Origin: JBATTK01 sp049670505
GTDB taxonomy: Bacteria > Bacteroidota > Bacteroidia > Flavobacteriales > Flavobacteriaceae
Length of the DNA stretch: 10,401 nucleotides
Assembly: GCA_049670505.1 (NCBI GenBank)
Contig: JBATTK010000118.1
Location: 1 to 10,401 of the forward strand
Reading direction: 5' to 3'
Part shown: piece by piece, positions 1 through 5,284 of the stretch
Layout: the number at the start of each line of letters is the position of its first letter
Numbering within the stretch: position 1 is the stretch's first letter
Position numbers and translations under genes: made by a program
Notes under the pieces: generated by a model
Databases searched by the model: none
What the model was told of the DNA's origin: nothing
Seen by the model: the letters and a program-made list of their open reading frames with translations, nothing else

Positions 1-545
1 GTCCAGGTTTTACCGGCGACCAATAATTCTCCATTGGATTTTTTTGCCTCCAATAACAAAGTCGTTGAATGACAAACCGCGACACTAGGTTTTTTGGCCT
101 CGTAGAAATCAACAAATAATTTTTGCAACTCCTTATTACCTTTAAAGGTGTACATTGGTCCTTGTCCGCCCACTAAAAAAATCGCGTCATAAGCTGTAGT
201 ATTAACATGGGTTAGCTTTTTTGTGTTTTCCAACATTTTATTGAACCAATCTTGTTGCATATACCCTAATGATATGATATCGTGGGCAGCATAACCACTT
301 TCATCCGTTGGATCCGAGAAACCGTCCATTTCAATTTTACCACCTTCGGTAGATACGAGTTCTACTTCGTAACCCGCCTCTTGGAATACATGTAAGGGAT
401 GTGTTAGTTCTGCGGCCCAAAAGCCGATAGGCCAAGCTGTTTGTTTAGAAACCGCAGGACTGCTGGCCACCATTACTATTTTGCCTTTGTATTCCGCACC
501 GTGAAAATGCACATACTGTTCCACCTCTTTTACTTGTGTAGTCAT
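1..545 (-). CDS. DJ-1/PfpI family protein (class I glutamine amidotransferase-like), 3' end missing
   Basis: The frame is open from the ATG at 543-545 (minus strand) to the window edge, giving 181 residues; the C-terminus lies outside. After about 20 residues comes an alpha/beta flavodoxin-like start (GKIVMVASSP), then FWAAEL with the likely active-site glutamate E46, the segment MDGFSDPTDESGY near residues 73-85, FLVGGQGP near 123-130, and the nucleophile elbow AVCHSTT with Cys158-His159. This layout fits the Hsp31-like branch of the DJ-1/PfpI superfamily, cytosolic proteins reported as chaperones, glyoxalases or deglycases. The exact activity cannot be read from sequence. No signal peptide is seen. 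The gene is divergent from an HxlR-type regulator with 98 bp between the start codons, so that regulator is the obvious candidate controller. Family assignment is firm; biochemical role is inferred. Confidence 0.9.
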   Translation of the reverse strand, partial: MTTQVKEVEQYVHFHGAEYKGKIVMVASSPAVSKQTAWPIGFWAAELTHPLHVFQEAGYEVELVSTEGGKIEMDGFSDPTDESGYAAHDIISLGYMQQDWFNKMLENTKKLTHVNTTAYDAIFLVGGQGPMYTFKGNKELQKLFVDFYEAKKPSVAVCHSTTLLLEAKKSNGELLVAGKTW

Positions 546-573
546 ATTTTTCGAATTAAGAATTTTTGATTTA

Positions 574-581
574 CAAAGTTA
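574..581 (-). promoter_or_regulatory. -7 promoter element of the DJ-1/PfpI gene
   Basis: The minus strand reads TAACTTTG, a full match to the Bacteroidota -7 consensus TAnnTTTG. A TTTG on the same strand at 604-607 lies 22 bases upstream, in the usual range for the -33 element. Transcription would start about 20 bases before the ATG at 545. The position relative to the gene and the paired -33 support it; no experiment is available. Confidence 0.6.
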
Positions 582-611
582 CTATCCAACAAAATCCAAT
601 CCACAAATTGC

Positions 612-619
612 TATATTTG
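612..619 (+). promoter_or_regulatory. -7 promoter element of the HxlR-type regulator gene
   Basis: TATATTTG matches TAnnTTTG exactly and lies 24 bases before the ATG at 644. No convincing TTG is present 17-23 bases upstream. The element lies only 4 bp beyond the -33 element of the divergent promoter, so one bound repressor dimer could block both directions. Its position also argues for the start at 644, because the upstream ATG at 566 would lie before the promoter. Confidence 0.5.
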
Positions 620-643
620 TTAGTTAATAACATTAATGTAAGT

Positions 644-988
644 ATGCCGACATTTTTAAGCGATAATAGGAAGTATTATACTCCGGTTGAATACGTGTTG
701 TCCAAGATAGGAGGTACCTATAAAATGCCCATCTTATGGAGATTAAAAGATAAGGTTTGGAGGTATTCCGAGTTAAAAAGCAGTATCTCACATGTTTCGG
801 ACAGAATGTTGAGTAAAAATCTTAAAGAGCTGTGTTCCGATGGCTTTGTTATGAAAAGGATTACTGCGGAAGTTCCTGTAAAAGTTGAATATTTCCTTAC
901 CAAAAAAGGAAAGGAAGCAATCCCAATAATTTCCGTATTACGGGATTATGGCTTTAGTTTGATGAAAAATGATGGTATCGGGGATTGA
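644..988 (+). CDS. HxlR-family winged-helix transcriptional regulator
   Basis: The product has 114 residues from the ATG at 644. The open frame extends back to 566, but the extra 26 residues match nothing in the family and the -7 element at 612-619 would fall inside them. The HxlR core is clear: VEYVLSKIGG, then MPILWRL, the ELKSSISHVSDRMLSKNLKEL recognition-helix region split over residues about 46-66, a wing with EVPVKVEYFLTKKGKEA, and a C-terminal dimer helix. Two usually conserved positions differ: the N-terminal Cys of the CPV motif is Thr13, and the Trp of GGKW is Tyr26. HxlR proteins bind DNA as dimers and typically control a neighbouring gene, here the divergent DJ-1/PfpI gene. Because the sensing Cys is absent, a thiol-redox mechanism like that of YodB or HypR is unlikely; a ligand is more plausible. 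Family call is strong; target is inferred. Confidence 0.88.
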   Translation: MPTFLSDNRKYYTPVEYVLSKIGGTYKMPILWRLKDKVWRYSELKSSISHVSDRMLSKNLKELCSDGFVMKRITAEVPVKVEYFLTKKGKEAIPIISVLRDYGFSLMKNDGIGD

Positions 989-1045
989 TTGCTGTGGTAT
1001 ATCCAACGTACCAACTTGCTAAAAATTCTAAAGAAACCTTGCCAG

Positions 1046-1097
1046 CCTGCCCTGAGCATTTCAACTACGTTCAATATAAACTCCGTCGAAGGGTAGG
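1046..1097. repeat. Imperfect inverted repeat, REP-like intergenic element
   Basis: CCTGCCCT at 1046-1053 pairs with AGGGTAGG at 1090-1097 with one G-U pair. Inside, TTCAAC and GTCGAA form a weaker second pairing. On the minus strand it begins CCCTTCGAC and ends GCTCAGGGCAGG, the style of dispersed palindromic elements I recall from flavobacterial intergenic regions. The remainder of the 306-base gap between the HxlR-type gene and the propeller gene (989-1294) holds this element, the G-rich tail that follows it and an AT-rich palindrome at 1248-1274. I see no gene or RNA in it. Confidence 0.5.
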
Positions 1098-1247
1098 AGG
1101 GGAGGGACAATGAGAAATAAGGTGCGTGATTTTCTATTTAATGGAATGATTGGCTATGGGTAGATGTGCGTAATAGGCAAGTACCGAGCTCTGTAAATCT
1201 TCACTTGTTAAAATTCTGCATATTTTTGAGAATAATTTGACAGTTCT

Positions 1248-1274
1248 AATAGATTTATTTACGTAATATCTATT
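1248..1274. repeat. AT-rich palindrome between convergent genes
   Basis: AATAGAT at 1248-1254 and ATCTATT at 1268-1274 are exact inverted arms around a 13-base centre that itself contains TTACGTAA. It lies 20 bp downstream of the stop codon of the minus-strand propeller gene. It could act as a weak 3'-end structure for that transcript, but the stem has little GC, so a terminator role is only a guess. Confidence 0.3.
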
Positions 1275-1294
1275 AAAAAGTAGGGCCTATAGAT

Positions 1295-2791
1295 TTACTT
1301 GCTTTCCAGAATCATAAGTCTCTTGCTATTTTCAGAATGGTTGTACATAACAAATTTTCCGTTTACATAGTTTCCTCTGTAAGGTATGTACTTCGTTTTT
1401 CCTTTATTGTTGTCCTGTATTTTTTCATGTACAAAATTTCCATCATTATCATAAACAAAATCATATAAGGCACTTTTCTCAAACCACCCTTTTGAAACTT
1501 TTAATCGCCCATCTTGCTTTTCGATTAGGTTTTTCCCGGAGTTAAGTAATACATGTAATTTATCATCTTTCATAAACACATTATACGATGGTAAATTCGC
1601 TCGTTTAAAGATGCTTCTTCCCCATATTAATTCTCCATTGACACTGAATTTTGTAATAAGAATATCATTGTAATGATAAGTCTGCATGAAATAACCTGCG
1701 CCATTCAGACCATTAGGTACATATGTTTGGGTTATATAAAACTCTTCAGCCACCAAGTAAGTATTGCCATCCTCATCTTCTAGAATATGGTCTAAATCAA
1801 AGTTTGTTAGTTCTCTGTCTTTTTTGTTTGCAGCATTACTTCCATAAATGTCTTTATATACTTCCAGAGGAAGTTCAGCGTTCTTTTTGCCCAAAATGGT
1901 CAAATCATTTTCATTTACTTTGAATTGACTGACACCTTTAATACCATATGCGCTTTTCTCTGAATAGTAACCAATGAGATTCAAATTACTTTCTTTAAAT
2001 GTCATCGCAAGGCTTTGTATATATTCATTTTCATCCAATTCAATTTTTTGAGTACTAACCTTGTCTTCATTGATTTTACTTAACACAAATGAATAATTTG
2101 CTTTGGCATTTTTTCTTTCTTTTTTACCACTAAGATACTCTTTACCTATACTATAAACATTTCCGTTGTCATCAATAATCATATCGGTAGATTTGAAATG
2201 TTTTTCTGGATTAGAGTAATAGTTTTTTGAATAAATTAGCTTTAAGGACTGCGCATCAAAAACATGAACGAGATAAGAGTTTGAATTTTTCTTAATACTG
2301 TCCGTAGCTATAGCTATGAGGTTTTCGCTTGGAGAAATAGCCAAATTTGTCTGTCTTTTGTTTTGACTTGAAAATAAAGCACTCTTTTTTTCCACCGTAG
2401 TTTTAAATAATTCTATTTTCTCATAAGAATGATTTTTAACATCATAGATATGACAGTTAATTATACGTTCAACTTTAGAAGGACTATGAACGGTGAAAAT
2501 CTTAACTTTATTATCATAAAAGAACTCACCGGCAAAAGCCTCTTCTTTTTCTAGTTCTTTAATCATTACTTTTTCTCCTTTAGCGTTCTCATCAAATGTT
2601 TCAAAAATCAAAGCATCGGTATGAGTTCTTGCTATAATCGTATGGTTATCTTTAGTGGTATTAACACTCCTAACAGTTGTAATCTTATATTGATCTCTAT
2701 ATTTTTGGCTCTCCATTACCTTAAAATATGAGCTCTGAGATTTTGCATTCTGAATAAAGAGACACAGAATGAATGTTGTAATTAACTTCAT
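1295..2791 (-). CDS. Secreted protein of unknown function, probable beta-propeller
   Basis: I do not recognise a named family. The 498-residue product begins with a clear Sec signal peptide (MKLITTFILCLFIQNAKSQ, cleavage near residue 19-20). The mature part is rich in short beta strands and repeats the pattern D-x-D/N-G-N-x-Y/F: DDNGNVYSIGK near 207, DEDGNTYLVAEE near 339, NDGNFVHEK near 449. It also repeats short 'strand, turn, strand' units such as VHVFDAQSLKLIYSK and ITKFSVNGELIWGR, as in six- to eight-bladed propellers. The segment GYYSEKSAYGIKGVSQF near 274-290 looks like a conserved signature of related Bacteroidota proteins. No catalytic residues, lipobox or C-terminal sorting domain are visible, so it is probably periplasmic or outer-surface. 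It stands alone, divergent from the AraC-type gene. Fold is inferred; function unknown. Confidence 0.8.
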   Translation of the reverse strand: MKLITTFILCLFIQNAKSQSSYFKVMESQKYRDQYKITTVRSVNTTKDNHTIIARTHTDALIFETFDENAKGEKVMIKELEKEEAFAGEFFYDNKVKIFTVHSPSKVERIINCHIYDVKNHSYEKIELFKTTVEKKSALFSSQNKRQTNLAISPSENLIAIATDSIKKNSNSYLVHVFDAQSLKLIYSKNYYSNPEKHFKSTDMIIDDNGNVYSIGKEYLSGKKERKNAKANYSFVLSKINEDKVSTQKIELDENEYIQSLAMTFKESNLNLIGYYSEKSAYGIKGVSQFKVNENDLTILGKKNAELPLEVYKDIYGSNAANKKDRELTNFDLDHILEDEDGNTYLVAEEFYITQTYVPNGLNGAGYFMQTYHYNDILITKFSVNGELIWGRSIFKRANLPSYNVFMKDDKLHVLLNSGKNLIEKQDGRLKVSKGWFEKSALYDFVYDNDGNFVHEKIQDNNKGKTKYIPYRGNYVNGKFVMYNHSENSKRLMILESK

Positions 2792-2836
2792 ACTAATTAT
2801 TTGAATTTACTTTAGGAATTATTTTCATTGAGGGGA

Positions 2837-2844
2837 TAAATATA
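2837..2844 (-). promoter_or_regulatory. Possible -7 element of the propeller gene
   Basis: The minus strand reads TATATTTA, one base away from TAnnTTTG, 45 bases before the ATG at 2791. No TTG is found at the expected -33 distance. It is the best candidate in this gap but weak. Confidence 0.3.
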
Positions 2845-2919
2845 GTTTATTTATACGGTATTGATTCTTCTTAAAAGGACCTTTTTAGCGAAGGGGTAAC
2901 CAACGTGTCGGCCTTCCTT

Positions 2920-2949
2920 TTATCTAAAAATAACACTACAAATAGATAA
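2920..2949. repeat. Inverted repeat in the divergent gap before the AraC-type gene
   Basis: TTATCTA at 2920-2926 and TAGATAA at 2943-2949 are exact inverted arms with a 16-base spacer; flanking CC and GG extend the pairing if two T residues bulge. It lies 84 bp before the AraC-type start and could be an operator or a small hairpin in the leader. I could not find a clear -7 element for that gene in the gap. Confidence 0.3.
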
Positions 2950-3033
2950 GGTGCGTTTTAATGGTTACTGAACCCTAAAATTTAGTGACGGATAAAACAA
3001 TTTTCACGAACTTTCCAACAGCAATTTAATTGA

Positions 3034-3879
3034 ATGGCAGACACCGTAACATATCAAAGGCACGAGCCGTGTACAGATTTGAAAACCTATATCAGTTATT
3101 ATTGGTATATGGAAAACGGGGAGAATGAGGAGCAAGTACATCCCGACCTCCTGATTCCCGATGGTTATCCCGAAATTATCTTTATACTTGAAGGCTCCTA
3201 TTACAAAAGGCCGTTAGCCGATGAAAGTCAGATTACAAGCGTCTATAGCTCCAGTGTCATCGGCATCCAGAACAAATCTTTACTGGTAAAAAGAGTAGGT
3301 AAGGTAAAGCTGTTCGGGATAAAATTCAAACCCATGGGGTTTTACCGATTCTTTGGACAAATGGCCGTTCGGACCTTTGGTGACACCTTGGTCCTTACCG
3401 AGTTTAACGTACCCTACCTGTTGGAATTGGAGCAAACCTTAAAAAACAAGGATTCCTCGGATAATGCGGTAGCCCTGATCAATGGTACCCTACGAGCCCA
3501 TATTTCCAGAATCAAATACTCAAAAAAGGAAGCCATTGTACAAGAATGTATCCATGGAATACTAAGCACAAAGGGCAATATTACGCTGGACGAACTATCC
3601 AAGAACATCAAGAAGGGCAAACGCCAGATACAGCGCTATTTCAAGGAATGTGTGGGTATCTCCCCTAAAAAGTTTTCAAATCTAATACGGTTTAAATCCG
3701 TTTATAAAAAAAATGTGCTTTCGGATACTTCCTTGGGCCATTTTTTTGATCATGGATATTTTGATCAGAGCCACTTCATAAAGGATTTCAGGGTCAATTT
3801 GGGCCTTACTCCCTCCAATACTTCATCCCCAAAGTTCAAGGCTCAAAATGAGATCGCTAAAAAAAGTATTGGTCAATGA
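3034..3879 (+). CDS. AraC-family transcriptional regulator with N-terminal DUF6597-like domain
   Basis: The 281-residue protein has an N-terminal ligand or sensor-like domain (about 1-150) opening with HEPCTDLKTYISYYWYME and PDLLIPDGYPEIIFILEG, typical of the DUF6597-like N-terminus of Bacteroidota AraC regulators. The AraC DNA-binding domain follows at about 182-262: first helix-turn-helix ITLDELSKNIKKGKRQIQRYFK, linker GISPKKFSNLIRF, second helix-turn-helix FFDHGYFDQSHFIKDF and the closing GLTP. All usual landmarks are present, so it should be functional. It precedes the NTF2-like gene by 64 bp on the same strand and probably regulates it. Base composition of this gene and its partner looks visibly richer in G and C than that of the propeller and tetR genes on either side, as if the pair had a different history. 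The sensed molecule is unknown. Confidence 0.9.
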   Translation: MADTVTYQRHEPCTDLKTYISYYWYMENGENEEQVHPDLLIPDGYPEIIFILEGSYYKRPLADESQITSVYSSSVIGIQNKSLLVKRVGKVKLFGIKFKPMGFYRFFGQMAVRTFGDTLVLTEFNVPYLLELEQTLKNKDSSDNAVALINGTLRAHISRIKYSKKEAIVQECIHGILSTKGNITLDELSKNIKKGKRQIQRYFKECVGISPKKFSNLIRFKSVYKKNVLSDTSLGHFFDHGYFDQSHFIKDFRVNLGLTPSNTSSPKFKAQNEIAKKSIGQ

Positions 3880-3913
3880 CGTGTTTTTACTATCCAACCG
3901 ATAGCACAAGCTA

Positions 3914-3921
3914 TAAATTTG
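3914..3921 (+). promoter_or_regulatory. -7 promoter element of the NTF2-like gene
   Basis: TAAATTTG fits TAnnTTTG exactly and ends 22 bases before the ATG at 3944. No TTG lies 17-23 bases upstream, which could mean that activation by the neighbouring AraC-type protein is needed; that last point is inference. Confidence 0.5.
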
Positions 3922-3943
3922 TCCAAAATTAAAATCGAATCAT

Positions 3944-4432
3944 ATGAACTTTAGTAAATCAGCTGTAGTATCCTTGCTGCTACAGGCTACTATCCTATTC
4001 CTTTTTTTTCCATCGAATGTTGTAACGGGACAATCCCAAAAGGCGGATACCATAGCACATGAAATAAAAGAGGCCCTAAGATTGGAAACCCAATATTTTT
4101 ATCAGCGCGATATCACAAAATGGGAAGGTCAATGGTCGCATGGACCCTTTGTCATGAAATGCTATATCCGGGACGGCGAGTATCTGGAGCAGTTGGGTTG
4201 GCCCGTTATCCGACAATCCGCAAAGGATTATATGAAAGCGCATCCCGAACCGGAACAGGCTCCGACCTATATTCCCGAATACGAAATAGAAGTTTTTGGA
4301 AAATCGGCATTCGTGTCTTACATACAACAGCCCGACGCAAAAGGAGTGAGAAAAAGGGAAATCCGATTGATGGTCAGGGAAGAAGGCAAATGGAAGATAG
4401 GGTATATGAGTACCAATTATTTTACGGACTAG
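3944..4432 (+). CDS. Secreted NTF2-like (SnoaL/DUF4440-type) protein
   Basis: The product has 162 residues. A Sec signal peptide covers residues 1 to about 29 (hydrophobic VVSLLLQATILFLFF, cleavage near VTG-QS). The mature part follows the cone-shaped NTF2 fold order: an N-terminal helix IKEALRLETQYFYQRDITKWEGQW, a central helix region with RQSAKDYMKAHP near 90-101, then strands YEIEVFGKSAFVSYIQQ, KREIRLMVREEGKWKIGYMSTNYF. The ending 'R/E-x-x-G-K-W-K-I' is characteristic of DUF4440/SnoaL-like proteins. These fold members include small-molecule isomerases, cyclases and ligand binders; no catalytic pair can be named here. With the AraC-type gene in front and its own -7 element in the gap, it is probably that regulator's target. 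Fold confidence is good; activity unknown. Confidence 0.82.
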   Translation: MNFSKSAVVSLLLQATILFLFFPSNVVTGQSQKADTIAHEIKEALRLETQYFYQRDITKWEGQWSHGPFVMKCYIRDGEYLEQLGWPVIRQSAKDYMKAHPEPEQAPTYIPEYEIEVFGKSAFVSYIQQPDAKGVRKREIRLMVREEGKWKIGYMSTNYFTD

Positions 4433-4557
4433 CTAATTTGTAAACAAACACCGCACATTTATTTTAAGCTTCATACGGAGATAGGGGAATTTGATCGTAT
4501 TATAAAAAGTTTCTTTTTTGAGACGTCGGAGACAAATAGTAAAAAAACGCTATTAAT

Positions 4558-4571
4558 CGAATATTTATTCG
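4558..4571. promoter_or_regulatory. Candidate TetR operator, site 1 (tetR promoter)
   Basis: CGAATATTTATTCG is a perfect dyad with 6-bp arms and a 2-base centre. It sits just upstream of the tetR -7 element (4581-4588), in the spacer between the -33 and -7 regions, an ideal place for autorepression. A 13-of-14 match lies at 5183-5196 in front of the next gene. Confidence 0.65.
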
Positions 4572-4580
4572 TTTTATTTA

Positions 4581-4588
4581 TATATTTG
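4581..4588 (+). promoter_or_regulatory. -7 promoter element of the tetR-type gene
   Basis: TATATTTG matches TAnnTTTG exactly and ends only 4 bases before the GTG start at 4593. Transcription would therefore begin at or within a few bases of the start codon, implying a leaderless or nearly leaderless message. Confidence 0.6.
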
Positions 4589-4592
4589 CATT

Positions 4593-5165
4593 GTGAGAGT
4601 AAAAGATGAAACAAAACGGTTGGCCATAGTAGAGAATACTTTGGACATTGTTTTTGAAAGAGGTTTTGCCGGTGTTAAGATGTCTACATTGGCAAAGAAA
4701 GTCGGGATTTCTGTTTCAACACTCTATGTATATTATAAGAATAAAGAAGATTTGATCGTATCTATCGCAACAGAACTTATAGAACGTCAAACCAAAAGAA
4801 GTGCTCAAGATATTACGGAAGACTTGCCGTACAAACTAAAGCTGAAGGCGATGTGGTTGTATTGGATCAACTTCAGTATCAATCACGGTAAAGAGATGAA
4901 CTTTATTCACCAGGTAAAACAATCCCCGTATTATGATAAAGTTCCTGAATCCGTAAAGGAAACAAAAAGCAGACTTGGAATTGAACTTTTTGAACTGGGC
5001 AAAAAGGAAGGACTGATTCGGAATGTGAACAATGAAATTCTAGCATCCGTGATGGGGGCCATACTGTTTGAAACCGTTAATTTGATTAACAATAAAAAGT
5101 TAAAACTCAATAAAAAAGATATGGATTTAATGTTCTCATTTGCATGGAACGCTATAAAAAGTTGA
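4593..5165 (+). CDS. TetR/AcrR-family transcriptional regulator
   Basis: The product has 190 residues, the usual TetR size. The N-terminal DNA-binding domain covers about residues 6-54: RLAIVENTLDIVFERGFAGV, then MSTLAKKVGISVSTLYVYYKNKEDLI, which holds the helix-turn-helix and the signature 'tLYxYYKNKEDL'. The C-terminal helical ligand and dimerisation domain (about 60-190) is divergent, as is normal. GTG at 4593 is chosen because the next in-frame ATG (residue 30) would cut the DNA-binding domain, no ATG lies upstream before the stop at 4554-4556, and the ATG at 4606 is out of frame. The gene is followed by the metallo-hydrolase gene 115 bp downstream, and both have the same palindrome in front, so autoregulation plus control of the hydrolase is likely. 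The inducer is unknown. Confidence 0.92.
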   Translation: MRVKDETKRLAIVENTLDIVFERGFAGVKMSTLAKKVGISVSTLYVYYKNKEDLIVSIATELIERQTKRSAQDITEDLPYKLKLKAMWLYWINFSINHGKEMNFIHQVKQSPYYDKVPESVKETKSRLGIELFELGKKEGLIRNVNNEILASVMGAILFETVNLINNKKLKLNKKDMDLMFSFAWNAIKS

Positions 5166-5182
5166 TTTTTTTAAACTAAAAT

Positions 5183-5196
5183 AGAATAAATATTCG
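5183..5196. promoter_or_regulatory. Candidate TetR operator, site 2 (before the metallo-hydrolase gene)
   Basis: AGAATAAATATTCG equals the reverse complement of the site at 4558-4571 except for its first base; the central GAATAAATATTC is a perfect dyad. It lies 84 bp before the hydrolase start in a gap where I see no exact TAnnTTTG; TATAAATTG just downstream is the nearest sequence. A looser relative with a longer centre (GAAT at 5258, ATATTC ending at 5270) lies close to the start codon. Confidence 0.6.
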
Positions 5197-5245
5197 ATTA
5201 TAAATTGATTTAGATTGAGTATGAAAGGTTAAACCAAGTGAGTAA

Positions 5246-5284
5246 ATGATGGCACATGAATTCAATATTCAAAGAATAAAATGA
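5246..5284 (+). CDS. Possible short upstream ORF overlapping the hydrolase start
   Basis: Two adjacent ATG codons at 5246 and 5249 open a 12-codon frame (MMAHEFNIQRIK) whose TGA stop at 5282-5284 overlaps the hydrolase ATG at 5281 in an ATGA arrangement. Such an overlap could allow translational coupling. There is no other evidence, and chance is a good explanation for an ORF this short. Confidence 0.2.
   Translation: MMAHEFNIQRIK

Noticed and set aside
566..643. Longer HxlR-type protein starting at the ATG at 566
   Set aside because: The extra 26 residues do not resemble the family and the exact -7 element at 612-619 lies within them; the start at 644 gives the normal length.
1117..2956. 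Eleven-base exact repeat ATAAGGTGCGT at 1117-1127 and 2946-2956, flanking the propeller gene
   Set aside because: Several 11-base matches are expected by chance in 10 kb, and the flanking bases do not extend the match.
4120..4443. 107-residue ORF overlapping the NTF2-like gene in another frame
   Set aside because: The NTF2-like frame has a signal peptide and a recognisable fold ending; the other frame is rich in Arg and Gly with no family features, as expected for a shadow.
4504..4518. AAAAAG/CTTTTT mini-hairpin between the NTF2-like and tetR genes as a terminator
   Set aside because: Only six mostly A-T pairs; too weak to call, although it does lie between two transcription units.
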